Assembly: GCA_963643205.1 (NCBI GenBank)
Contig: CAVIJJ010000002.1
Span: 52,417-116,416, forward strand
DNA length: 64,000 bases
From: Phil1 sp963643205
GTDB taxonomy: Bacteria; Bacillota; Clostridia; Christensenellales; CAG-138
Direction of reading: 5' to 3'
Below the pieces are notes generated by a model. The model made no database searches, was not told the DNA's origin, and was given only the letters and a program-made list of their open reading frames with translations. A program made the translations under genes and the position numbers. Below are positions 8,105 through 16,241 of the stretch, one piece after another (within the stretch, counting starts at the first letter, position 1; each line of letters begins with the position of its first letter).

Positions 8105-11100
8105 ATGAACAAAAAAACGATTTCCCTGCTGCTTGCGCTGCTGATGCTTTTAAGCATTTTGCCGGCATCCGTGCTTGCGGCAACCAAAACATTTGATGAC
8201 TTTTTCAGCGGACTTCCGCTTATTGCGGAAACCGAGCCCGGATCATCAACAAGCACCAAAAAGTGGAAGGTGACCACGCTTAGCGGCGAAGATGTTTTGA
8301 TGAGCGGCAACAAGGGGAAAAGCAGCAGCTCAAGCACGCTGCAGCTTACCATGACCGCCGATACTCAGCTGAGCTTTGATTATAAAGTCTCATCAGAGAC
8401 AAGATATGATAAGCTGACCATTAAAAACGGCGATAATACGCTTGTAAACGGCGTAAGCGGCGAAATTGACTGGACAACCCTTGCGATTGACGCTAAGAGC
8501 GGCGATGTTATAACGATTGTTTATAAAAAGGATTCAAGCGGCGACAAAAATGATGACTGCGTATATGTGCGCAACTTCAGCGCAGGCGAACCGACTGTAA
8601 TAACCCTGCATGCCAATAACGGAACCGATGAAACCGCTACTCAGAATATATACGGCGGGAAGGGAGCCCTTAAGGCAAATACGTTTACCTGTGAGGGCAA
8701 GGTATTCGCGGGCTGGGCAACCGAGGCTAACGGCAGCGTTGCCTATGCCGACTGCGCCGCGGTAGAAACCGAAACCGCGATGGACCTTTATGCCGTATGG
8801 AGCGACGCGTATACCGTAACGCTTGACTACGCGGACGGAAAGACCGCTGAAAAGCAGATATTGGTTGCGCAGAACGCGGCGTTCGGCAGCGCGAATATGC
8901 CTGCCAATCCTACTAAAAAAGGATATCTGTTCGCGGGCTGGTTTGATGGCGAAGCTCAGCTTACGGCCGAAACCGTTATAAGCGGCAGCACAACCTATAC
9001 CGCCAAGTGGACCGCAATAAAATATACCATAGCCTTCAGCGCAAATGAGGGCACAGGCACTATGGTCAGCATTAGCGCTACCTATGATCAGGAGGCGGAA
9101 CTGCCGGAAAATACATTCACCCGCGCGGGTTATGACTTTGCCGGTTGGAGCACGTACAGCGGCGGTTCTTCCGTATCCTATACCGACAAGGCAACCGTAA
9201 AGAACCTTACCGATACCGATTCCAAAACCGTTACGCTCTATGCTGTCTGGCATGGTCGTGCCGTTAATGTTACCGTCAATCCCAACTACGAGGGCGCTGA
9301 GATAACCGGCCGCGTGGGTCTGGTTGGCAGCAATTATAATTACATAAGGCAGGATAACGGCGGCTCAACGTATTCTCCCATTTCGGATCCCTCCCGTACT
9401 GGCTATATATTCAATGGCTGGTACACTGCGGCCGAGGGCGGCAGCGTGATTACTTATTCCTATAAATTCACCGCGCAGGATGCTGAAAACGGCGTTACCA
9501 TGTACGCGCAGTGGACCAAGGGCATAACCGTTCACTTTGACGGCAACGGATATAAATCCACTATTGCCGATAAAACCGTTACCGTGGACAAGGTTTATTC
9601 AAGCCTGCCTTCCTATCTTTCCAAATCATATATGCCCGACGGAAAGGCACTTGACGGTTGGTATATAAAGAATGAAGACGGTTCATTCGGCGAGGCCGTT
9701 ACAAAGGATACCGATTTCAGCACCAAAGGTGACGAGGTAACTCTTATCGCCAAGTGGCGCGACTATCAATACATAATCAAGTACAACTTAAAGTATTCCG
9801 ATAAATCCTCGGTTACCGGAACAATGGCGGATCAGGCGGCGTTCTTCGGCGTTGATACCGTGCTTAATAAGTGTGCGTACACTCGCCCGGGCTATGCGTT
9901 CGCCGGCTGGTCAACTAGTAGCTACGGTACAACCGTTACCTATACGGATGGCGCTACCATAAACCGTGCGTTTGAAGAAGGCGATTATTGGGACGATGGC
10001 AGCGAGGACGGCGAAGCGTTCAATCTTTATGCCGTATGGACCGAGGCTAAGAGCGAAGAGGAAAAGGCAGCCGATACCAAGCTTGCCGCGGCGGAGACCG
10101 CTATAAGCGGCACATATTTGCCCACCTATGGCAAGGACACAAATGCCCTTACAATGATTCAGGCTAAGCTGAGCGCTGCAAATATTACCGACGTTACCGT
10201 TACCGTAAAGGCAGACGATTCCGCTAACTACTCAAGCTATAACTATGTTGGCGTTGCCAATGACGGCACTATTAAGTATAAGTGGAACGAAAGCGGCACC
10301 ACCAGCAGCAGCACGGGCTATGTGCGCCCCAAGTTCGTACTTACCTATAAGGTAGGCGAAAATACCTACACCAAGGAAACCACATCCTGCAACTTCGGCA
10401 TGGGCCTTGATGAGGGAAAGGCTATTGCCGCGCTGAACGCCGTTGCGGACAGAATAACCATACCCGAAACCATAGAAAAGGCAGAAGACCTTACTTCCTT
10501 GCCGCATTACCCCTTAAAGGCCGGCGTGGATTCGAGCACGGTTGATTACAATTATTCCACCAATCTCGAGCTTTGGGCTGAAGGCACCTGGCAGAGCAGC
10601 GTTACCAATATAGGCATAACGGCTGACGAAACCGCTTTCTTCTCTCCCTATAAGGCAACGGTTACCATGCCCGCGAGCGATACCGCCGCCGCGCTTACTC
10701 TTAAGCTGACATACAGCGGCAGAGATGATTTGTACATAACGCGGGTTTATAACACAACCCTCAAGGGAACCGTAGAAGAAAAGGAAATCGATTACCAAGC
10801 GCTGCTTAATACTATGCTGGGCAAGGCGGACGCTCTTACCGATCCTACCGACAAGAGTAATATCGATAAATCTGCCGTAACGAGCGATATCCAGTTCTTT
10901 ACCACAAAGGACCTGAACCGTCTCTGCCAGGAACTTTACAACAAGAACTTTGACGGCAAGTATACTCCCATAACAATCACCAGCAGCAACGAGAACGTTA
11001 TAAGCTCAACTGATATTTATAACGCCGCCCGCGTGCAGACCTATCGCCCGCTGCCCGGCAAGAATGCCGAAGAGGTAACACTTACCGTAAAGATTCTTAA

Positions 11101-12562
11101 TCGTCCTACCGGCGAGGGCGTAGCAACCGAGGTTCTTGCCACTGCCGATATAAAGCTTACCGTGACTCCGCTTGTGCAGAGCGATATAGATGCCGCCGCG
11201 GCATTCATGAAGAAAGTCTGCACCGAGAGCGTTTATTGGGAAGGCATAAAGAAGGCAAACACAGCCAAGGACAATGTTACCGGCGATATGTGGAGCTTTA
11301 TAGAGGTTGTCCCCGACGGAACAGGCTATAAGTTCATTCGCAACGCGGATAACGTAACCGGAACCGGCATCAAGGTGGATAACATTGACGGCTGGTATGA
11401 AAGTCAGTCATATCGCTGCTTCCGCACCACCAATACAAACGTGGTTAAGAACGAGAACCTGCTTGTAACTCAGCCCACCTACAATACCGAAGTAACCATA
11501 GACAGCGTGCTTTCCTATAATGAGTACGCCAAGTACTATGAAAAGTTCAAGGACAGCGCCGATTATGCTCAGTTCGCGCAGTTCTATAAGCAGCCCGTCA
11601 GCGTAACGGTAAAGGTAATAGGTACCGCGGGAACCGACGATCCGAGTATTAAGGATATAAACGTTACACTGAAGGTGGATGGCAAAGCTATAGAAGGCAA
11701 TTTCGCGGATATTGAAAAATATAGCTACACCTGCAAGAGCAACGCCAATAAAACCGCATGGGATGTGATAGTAAAGGCTCTTACCGACAATGGCTATGCC
11801 TACACCGGAACCTCGAACTACCTTACTTCCATAACCTCTCCCGATAGCGTAACGCTTGCTGGCGGCGATGAGAACTACGGCTCATGGTCCGGTTGGATGT
11901 TTACCGTAAACGATTCCGCGCCGATGCTTGACAGCACGAATTATGCGACGCTTGGCCAGTACACGGTGAAGGATGGCGATGTGATAAGGCTTTATTATGT
12001 GGCTTGCCCCACCGAAACCCGCAACCACGTTGCCGGTACCGAGGATCCCACAAAGTGCGGCATGTGCGGAGACAAGCTTAAAACCGTAGAGCCTACGCCT
12101 ACAGTAGCGCCCACCGTAGCGCCTACGCAGCAGCCTACTCCTGCGCCGACTGTAGCGCCCACCGTAGCACCGACCGTGGCACCCACTGTAGAGCCTACTC
12201 CGACCGTAGCACCGACCGTAGCGCCGACTGTGGCACCCACTGTGGCACCCACCGTAGCACCCACTGTAGAGCCTACTCCGACAGTAGCACCGACCGTAGC
12301 GCCCACCGTGGCACCCACTGTGGCACCCACTGTGGCACCCACCGTAGCACCGACCGTAGTGCCAACCGTAGCACCCACTGTGGCACCCACGCAGCGGCCT
12401 ACTCCGACAGTAGCGCCTACCACTCGCCCCGTAATAGTAGCTCCTGAGAATCCCCTGCCCCCGCAGACAGGTGACTCAAGTGCCGTTTATATAGCGGGCG
12501 CGGCAGTTTGCGTACTTGCCGCCGCGGCGTTTGTCGTGATAGCGAAGCGCAAGCGTGGCTGA
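8105..12562 (+). CDS. Giant sortase-anchored surface protein with InlB-type repeats and transcobalamin-like DUF4430 domain
   Basis: The chosen start (8105, AAAGGAGG upstream) gives 1485 aa with a signal peptide (MNKKTISLLLALLMLLSILP, cleavage near residue 25). The N-terminal beta domain spans about 26-185. Six Listeria-Bacteroides/InlB B-type repeats follow, about 196-647, each with a GY.FAGW ... LYAVW pattern. The middle (about 690-1190) resembles atrophied bacterial Ig-like modules. A DUF4430/transcobalamin-like C-terminal domain (about 1205-1300) contains KTAWDVIVKALTDNGYAYTG, WSGWMFTVND and VKDGDVIRLYYV. Then come a CxxC element, a Pro-Thr-Val-Ala repeat stalk (1330-1440), LPPQTGDS (sorting motif 1451-1456), a hydrophobic helix and a KRKRG tail. 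Its position behind a B12 riboswitch suggests corrinoid capture at the cell wall (inference). Confidence 0.88.
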   Translation: MNKKTISLLLALLMLLSILPASVLAATKTFDDFFSGLPLIAETEPGSSTSTKKWKVTTLSGEDVLMSGNKGKSSSSSTLQLTMTADTQLSFDYKVSSETRYDKLTIKNGDNTLVNGVSGEIDWTTLAIDAKSGDVITIVYKKDSSGDKNDDCVYVRNFSAGEPTVITLHANNGTDETATQNIYGGKGALKANTFTCEGKVFAGWATEANGSVAYADCAAVETETAMDLYAVWSDAYTVTLDYADGKTAEKQILVAQNAAFGSANMPANPTKKGYLFAGWFDGEAQLTAETVISGSTTYTAKWTAIKYTIAFSANEGTGTMVSISATYDQEAELPENTFTRAGYDFAGWSTYSGGSSVSYTDKATVKNLTDTDSKTVTLYAVWHGRAVNVTVNPNYEGAEITGRVGLVGSNYNYIRQDNGGSTYSPISDPSRTGYIFNGWYTAAEGGSVITYSYKFTAQDAENGVTMYAQWTKGITVHFDGNGYKSTIADKTVTVDKVYSSLPSYLSKSYMPDGKALDGWYIKNEDGSFGEAVTKDTDFSTKGDEVTLIAKWRDYQYIIKYNLKYSDKSSVTGTMADQAAFFGVDTVLNKCAYTRPGYAFAGWSTSSYGTTVTYTDGATINRAFEEGDYWDDGSEDGEAFNLYAVWTEAKSEEEKAADTKLAAAETAISGTYLPTYGKDTNALTMIQAKLSAANITDVTVTVKADDSANYSSYNYVGVANDGTIKYKWNESGTTSSSTGYVRPKFVLTYKVGENTYTKETTSCNFGMGLDEGKAIAALNAVADRITIPETIEKAEDLTSLPHYPLKAGVDSSTVDYNYSTNLELWAEGTWQSSVTNIGITADETAFFSPYKATVTMPASDTAAALTLKLTYSGRDDLYITRVYNTTLKGTVEEKEIDYQALLNTMLGKADALTDPTDKSNIDKSAVTSDIQFFTTKDLNRLCQELYNKNFDGKYTPITITSSNENVISSTDIYNAARVQTYRPLPGKNAEEVTLTVKILNRPTGEGVATEVLATADIKLTVTPLVQSDIDAAAAFMKKVCTESVYWEGIKKANTAKDNVTGDMWSFIEVVPDGTGYKFIRNADNVTGTGIKVDNIDGWYESQSYRCFRTTNTNVVKNENLLVTQPTYNTEVTIDSVLSYNEYAKYYEKFKDSADYAQFAQFYKQPVSVTVKVIGTAGTDDPSIKDINVTLKVDGKAIEGNFADIEKYSYTCKSNANKTAWDVIVKALTDNGYAYTGTSNYLTSITSPDSVTLAGGDENYGSWSGWMFTVNDSAPMLDSTNYATLGQYTVKDGDVIRLYYVACPTETRNHVAGTEDPTKCGMCGDKLKTVEPTPTVAPTVAPTQQPTPAPTVAPTVAPTVAPTVEPTPTVAPTVAPTVAPTVAPTVAPTVEPTPTVAPTVAPTVAPTVAPTVAPTVAPTVVPTVAPTVAPTQRPTPTVAPTTRPVIVAPENPLPPQTGDSSAVYIAGAAVCVLAAAAFVVIAKRKRG
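12092..12430 (+). repeat. Tandem PT-V-A-P coding repeat (cell-wall stalk)
   Basis: Degenerate 12-nt units encoding Pro-Thr-Val-Ala are repeated over about 340 bp, broken by PTPTVEPT- and PTQQ/PTQR-type units. Synonymous variation between units (GTAGCA, GTAGCG, GTGGCA) shows they are not a recent perfect expansion. Such stalks usually span the peptidoglycan in sortase substrates. Confidence 0.92.
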
Positions 12563-12588
12563 TAGGAAAAATAGTCTAAACGCATAAT

Positions 12589-12622
12589 AAAGGAGCGAGC
12601 CTGATAGGTTCGCTCCTTTTAT
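12589..12622 (+). terminator. Terminator of the surface-protein gene
   Basis: A 12-bp stem AAGGAGCGAGCC/GGTTCGCTCCTT (one wobble) with loop TGATA is followed by TT. It lies 27 nt past the stop codon. Confidence 0.88.
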
Positions 12623-12690
12623 ACCGAAAAATGGCCGTATTGTTCCGAATTTCCGGCTTTTCCTTTGCCGGTCGGATGATTTTACAGCGC

Positions 12691-12722
12691 AAAAAACGGC
12701 ACAGCTGTTAAGCTGTGCCGTT
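12691..12722 (-). terminator. Terminator of the Cys/Asp-rich protein gene
   Basis: A perfect 12-bp stem (AACGGCACAGCT and its complement, loop of 4) reads into a T run on the minus strand, 24 nt past the stop of the convergent gene. Confidence 0.88.
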
Positions 12723-12745
12723 CAAGCTTGTTCTTTTAGGGTTTA

Positions 12746-13207
12746 TTACTCTTTGTCCTGCAGATCTTCCGCCGCGGGAATAACGGTTTCGTTGCAGTTG
12801 GGGCAGATCAGGGCGCCATCCTCGGTGAGCATATCCTCATCAAAATAGATGGTCTCGCCGCAGTGGGGGCACTCTACCTCAACAAAGCCATCGTCGCAAA
12901 AATCGCACTTGTCGTCGCAATTCTCGCAATCGTAGTCGCAGCAGTCCTCATCGTCGTCGCACTCGTCGCATTCGCAGCAGTCGCACAGGGCGTCAAGGCA
13001 CTCGTCTATGTCGCTCAGCTCGTCGCAAATGTCGTCTATGCACTCGTCCATGTCTATAATGGCTTCCTCGTTTTCGTCAACGGTGTCCGCCATCTCGTCC
13101 AGAGTTTCAACTATCAGCTTGAAAAGCTTGCCATACTTGTCGTCGCTAAGATCCATGCCGTCTACTACGCCGCGCAGATATGCGACCTTTTCCTTATTGT
13201 AACCCAT
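12746..13207 (-). CDS. Cys/Asp-rich zinc-ribbon protein (CD1247 N-terminal domain type)
   Basis: The 153-aa protein starts MGYNKEKVAYLRGVVDGMDL, matching the N-terminal domain of the clostridial CD1247-like family. A predicted acidic coiled coil (about 35-70) follows, then a strikingly Cys/Asp-rich stretch with repeated C-D/E-x-C units (about 70-105). The end is a classic zinc ribbon (VECPHCGETIYF ... LICPNCNETVIP). Metal binding is very likely from the four ribbon cysteines, but the biological role is unknown. It has a GGAGGT site before the ATG and its own terminator. It lies upstream of nothing obviously linked; efp is the neighbour on the same strand. Confidence 0.78.
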   Translation of the reverse strand: MGYNKEKVAYLRGVVDGMDLSDDKYGKLFKLIVETLDEMADTVDENEEAIIDMDECIDDICDELSDIDECLDALCDCCECDECDDDEDCCDYDCENCDDKCDFCDDGFVEVECPHCGETIYFDEDMLTEDGALICPNCNETVIPAAEDLQDKE

Positions 13208-13244
13208 AGTGACCTCCTTATGTTTCTTTTATAATACCTGAAGC

Positions 13245-13802
13245 TTAAACGCGCTCCATGTATTCGCCGGTACGGGTATCAACCCTTATGCGCTCGCCTT
13301 CGTTTACGAACAGGGGAACGTTGATCTTGTAGCCGGTCTCAAGCACTGCGGGCTTGGTGGTGCCGGTGGCGGTGTCGCCCTTGAAGCCGGGTTCGGTATG
13401 GGTAACGGTAAGCTCAACAAAGTTGGGAGCCTCAACAGAGAAAGCGTTGCCCTTGTAGAAGCGAACGGTAACGTTCATGTTCTCAACTATAAAGTTGATA
13501 GCGTCCTCAACCTGGTCGTGGTTCATGGGGAGCTGCTCAAAAGTTTCGGTGTCCATGAAGTAGTAAAGCTCGCCGTCGTTGTAAAGATACTGCATCTCCT
13601 TGGTCTCAATGTGAGCGCGGGGATACTTGTCCGTGGGGCTGAAGGTGCGCTCCAGCACCGCGCCGGTCATAACATTCTTGAGCCTCGTACGGACGAAAGC
13701 TGCGCCTTTACCGGGCTTGACGTGCTGGAAATCGGCAATGGACCAAACCTGTCCATCGATCTCCACAGTAACGCCCTTCCTGAAATCGCCAGCCATCAGC
13801 AT
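13245..13802 (-). CDS. efp: Elongation factor P
   Basis: EF-P binds between the ribosomal P and E sites and relieves stalling at polyproline stretches. The chosen start (13802, GGAGG upstream) gives the canonical 185 aa. An in-frame upstream codon would add 20 non-conserved residues. The modifiable loop reads KPGKGAAFVRTR with Lys32 at the tip, as in Bacillus-type EF-P. Later landmarks are RTFSPTDKYPRA, YYFMDTETFEQ, ETGYKINVPLFVNEGERIRV and the terminal RTGEYMERV. The giant surface protein here has a long Pro-Thr stalk, and Pro-rich products are the type that need EF-P, though this is only a thematic link. Confidence 0.97.
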   Translation of the reverse strand: MLMAGDFRKGVTVEIDGQVWSIADFQHVKPGKGAAFVRTRLKNVMTGAVLERTFSPTDKYPRAHIETKEMQYLYNDGELYYFMDTETFEQLPMNHDQVEDAINFIVENMNVTVRFYKGNAFSVEAPNFVELTVTHTEPGFKGDTATGTTKPAVLETGYKINVPLFVNEGERIRVDTRTGEYMERV

Positions 13803-13909
13803 AATAAAGTTACCTCCAAATAAGATGTTCTTCGTAGTGTATGTTCTTACATCGTCCGACACAAGGCCGGTAGATAAAAAATACCTGCATAATATAATAA
13901 CATAACAAT

Positions 13910-13945
13910 GGCCTGTTCACAAGCTTTTTGAAGCAAAGACAGGCC
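13910..13945 (-). terminator. Possible terminator hairpin after the antiporter gene
   Basis: GGCCTGT (13910-13916) pairs with ACAGGCC (13939-13945) around an inner GCTT/AAGC stem. It lies 25 nt downstream of the antiporter stop codon on the minus strand. The T tract after it is weak, so termination efficiency is uncertain. Confidence 0.5.
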
Positions 13946-13970
13946 AAAATAGTAAATTATTTTGTCAAAC

Positions 13971-15179
13971 TCACGCTTTTTGGGCCTTCTTGCGCCCGCT
14001 GTGGGCAAGCTCGGGCGAGATTTCGCCGGCCTTCATAAGCGCAATTTTGGTTATAACGGGGCCCACAAGCTCGTAAATAAGCGTTGCGCAGAGGACCACG
14101 GTGGTTATGCGCTCGCTGTACATTGGCAGCTTAGCCGCGCAAACCTGCGCCATACCTATGGCAACACCCGCCTGCGGCAGAAGAGCGAAGCCAAGATATT
14201 TCTTTATCTTCTCATCCGCGTGCACAACGGCTGAGCCTACATACGTGCCAAGGTACTTGCCAACGGAGCGCGCCACAAGATACGCAATTCCAAGCAGACC
14301 AACCGTGGGTATCGCGGCCAGGTCAAGCTCCGCACCGGATATTACGAAGAAAAGCATGAAAAGGGGCGGGGTCCAGCGGTCACAGCCTTCCATAATGTTG
14401 TTCGCGTCTTTCCTCAGGTTGCAGACGATCGCGCCGATTGACATGCAAAGAAGCAACGAGGAAAGATCCCAAATGTCCGCAAGGGCGGTGCCGAGCAGTA
14501 CGGCCGCTATGGATACGCAAAGGAAGTTATCCTTTGAATGGAAGAAGCGGAGCACTATGCTTGCTACCAGGCCTATCGCGCCGCCCACAACAAGGGAGAG
14601 CACAATCTCCTTAAGCGGCTGTATAACCATGGTGTAAAAGCTCAGTTCGCCGCCGCCGGAGATTCCCTGCGCAAGGGCAAGGGATATGGCGAATACAACA
14701 AGGCCAACCGCGTCGTCCATTGCGACAACCGGCAGAAGTGTGCGGGTAACGGGGCCGTTTGCCTTATACTGGCGAACAACCATAAGCGTTGCCGCGGGGG
14801 CGGTAGCGGCGGCTATCGCGCCAAGCGTAAGCGCGAGCGGCACGTCAAAACCGAGCACGCACAGCGTTATGTCCACAAGACCAACGGCGGTAAGCGCCTG
14901 AAACATGGTTATGATTATGCTTTTGCCGCCAATGGCCTTAATATTGTTTATGTTGAACTCGCCGCCGATTGAATAGGCTATAAAGCCCAGCGCCAGCGTT
15001 ACAAGCACGTTCAGCGCCTCGGTTCCCTCGGTGGGGATTATGTTCAGCACGCTCGGCCCTATCAAAAGGCCCGCAACAAGATAGCCCGTAACATTAGGCA
15101 GCGAAACCAGCTTCGCTATCCTATTGAACAGGAGCCCGGCCGCCATCGCGGCCGCGATATATAATATTGTAATGCTCAT
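13971..15179 (-). CDS. CPA2-type cation:proton antiporter
   Basis: This 402-aa membrane protein has about twelve predicted helices, with the monovalent cation:proton antiporter-2 fold typical of NapA/KefB relatives. It starts MSITILYIAAAMAAGLLFNR and holds LPNVTGYLVAGLLIGPSVL, AAATAPAATLMVVRQY, MDDAVGLVVFAISLAL and FALLPQAGVAIGMAQ. There is no C-terminal RCK/TrkA domain, which KefB proteins have. Regulation may instead come from the PII-like protein encoded immediately upstream, whose stop codon overlaps this start (TGATG). Substrate, Na+ or K+, cannot be told from sequence. Confidence 0.88.
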   Translation of the reverse strand: MSITILYIAAAMAAGLLFNRIAKLVSLPNVTGYLVAGLLIGPSVLNIIPTEGTEALNVLVTLALGFIAYSIGGEFNINNIKAIGGKSIIITMFQALTAVGLVDITLCVLGFDVPLALTLGAIAAATAPAATLMVVRQYKANGPVTRTLLPVVAMDDAVGLVVFAISLALAQGISGGGELSFYTMVIQPLKEIVLSLVVGGAIGLVASIVLRFFHSKDNFLCVSIAAVLLGTALADIWDLSSLLLCMSIGAIVCNLRKDANNIMEGCDRWTPPLFMLFFVISGAELDLAAIPTVGLLGIAYLVARSVGKYLGTYVGSAVVHADEKIKKYLGFALLPQAGVAIGMAQVCAAKLPMYSERITTVVLCATLIYELVGPVITKIALMKAGEISPELAHSGRKKAQKA

Positions 15180-15529
15180 CAGATTTTCTTTGAAACCCCC
15201 TCAACGTTCATGACGGGTATTTCAAACATAATGCCCGTGTTAGGCTTGTCCAGCTTGCCGGCGTGATCGTGAATTATCTGCTTCACAAGCGCCAAACGTT
15301 CTTCGCTCTTAGGTATTATCATAAGCAGCTTTGACGTTTCCTGCCCGGGGTTTATAAAGCTCCTCAACGAGCCGAAAATGGGCGGCGGATCAATACTTGA
15401 TTCGTTTATGGCCTTCAGCATGCCCTCGCAGTCTATAACCGTTGCGCCGCTGATGTCGCGCGCGAGCAAATCGGACAGAATGGGGTCGATGCACTCGGTA
15501 TGCTTAGTAATGAAAACCAACATCTGCAT
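15179..15529 (-). CDS. PII-like signalling protein linked to the antiporter
   Basis: With the start at 15529 (AAGGAAGG upstream) the product is 116 aa, beginning MQMLVFITKHTECIDPILSD. The beta-alpha-beta ferredoxin-like layout and central loop IDPPPIFGSLRSFINPG (about 48-64), followed by ETSKLLMIIPKSEERLALVK, resemble the nitrogen-regulatory PII superfamily. The signature of GlnB itself is missing, so it belongs to the broader PII-like group. The gene overlaps the antiporter start, which strongly suggests that it modulates that transporter. The ligand is unknown. An in-frame upstream start would add 21 atypical residues and lacks a good ribosome binding site. Confidence 0.72.
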   Translation of the reverse strand: MQMLVFITKHTECIDPILSDLLARDISGATVIDCEGMLKAINESSIDPPPIFGSLRSFINPGQETSKLLMIIPKSEERLALVKQIIHDHAGKLDKPNTGIMFEIPVMNVEGVSKKI

Positions 15530-15671
15530 GGTTATGCCTTCCTTTCTTTTGTGTACAAAATATATAAAGCGCAGACAATGCTTAATTGCCAAACGCGCTT
15601 TTACCGCATCGAAAGATACTCCTCTTTTATCGCTTTGTCAAGTATTGATATTTTCTAGGCAATGCGGGGAT

Positions 15672-16241
15672 TTATACGCTTATTTTAAGCTCATTTATTT
15701 TGTCCCTCAGCGCCTGCATATCGTGCCACGCGTCGCGCTTTTTGCTCTCGTCGCGCAGCAGTGCCGCGGGGTGGAACGTGGGCAGCATCCATATACCCTT
15801 TTTTATCCGCCATATTCCTCTGTCCCGCGTTATGTGAATATCTCTGTCCATTGCGTATACGGCGGCGGTTTTGCCAAGGCAAACTATTATCTTCGGCTGC
15901 ACCAGCGCCACCTGCGCCCTAAGGTAGGGCAGGCACGCCATAGCCTCGTCGTCAAGCGGGGTGCGGTTCTGCGGCGGGCGGCATTTTACTATGTTGGCTA
16001 TGTATACCTTTGTGCGGTCAAGGCCTATCGCCGCAAGCATCTTGTCGAGCAGCTGCCCCGCGGCCCCAACAAATGGGTAGCCCTGTATATCCTCGTCCCG
16101 CCCGGGCCCCTCACCTATAAGCATTATGTCGGCCGTCGGATTGCCGGCGCCTATAACAACGTTTTTGCGCCCCTTGCAAAGGCCGCAGTCCGCGCAGTTC
16201 TCAAGCTTTTCATAAAGCGTTGCCCAGTCGTAGTGCGCCAT
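15672..16241 (-). CDS. Family 4 (iron-sulfur) uracil-DNA glycosylase
   Basis: The 189-aa enzyme removes uracil from DNA as the first step of base excision repair. Motif 1 is GEGPGRDEDIQGYPFVGAAG and motif 3 is LPTFHPAALLR. Cysteines at CADCGLC (residues 17 and 20), IVKCRPPQNR and MACLPYL are the four ligands of the 4Fe-4S cluster of this family. The ATG follows directly on the stop codon of the upstream hydrolase (TAAATG), so the two form an operon. Confidence 0.93.
   Translation of the reverse strand: MAHYDWATLYEKLENCADCGLCKGRKNVVIGAGNPTADIMLIGEGPGRDEDIQGYPFVGAAGQLLDKMLAAIGLDRTKVYIANIVKCRPPQNRTPLDDEAMACLPYLRAQVALVQPKIIVCLGKTAAVYAMDRDIHITRDRGIWRIKKGIWMLPTFHPAALLRDESKKRDAWHDMQALRDKINELKISV

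Noticed and set aside
11995..12423. Minus-strand frame with Gly-Ala-Thr-Val repeats (142 aa)
   Set aside because: It is the antisense shadow of the Pro-Thr-Val-Ala stalk of the surface protein; its repeats follow from the sense repeat.
12092..12430. Tandem repeats as a possible CRISPR or minisatellite
   Set aside because: The units are in-frame codon repeats within the surface-protein gene with no spacers; not a CRISPR.
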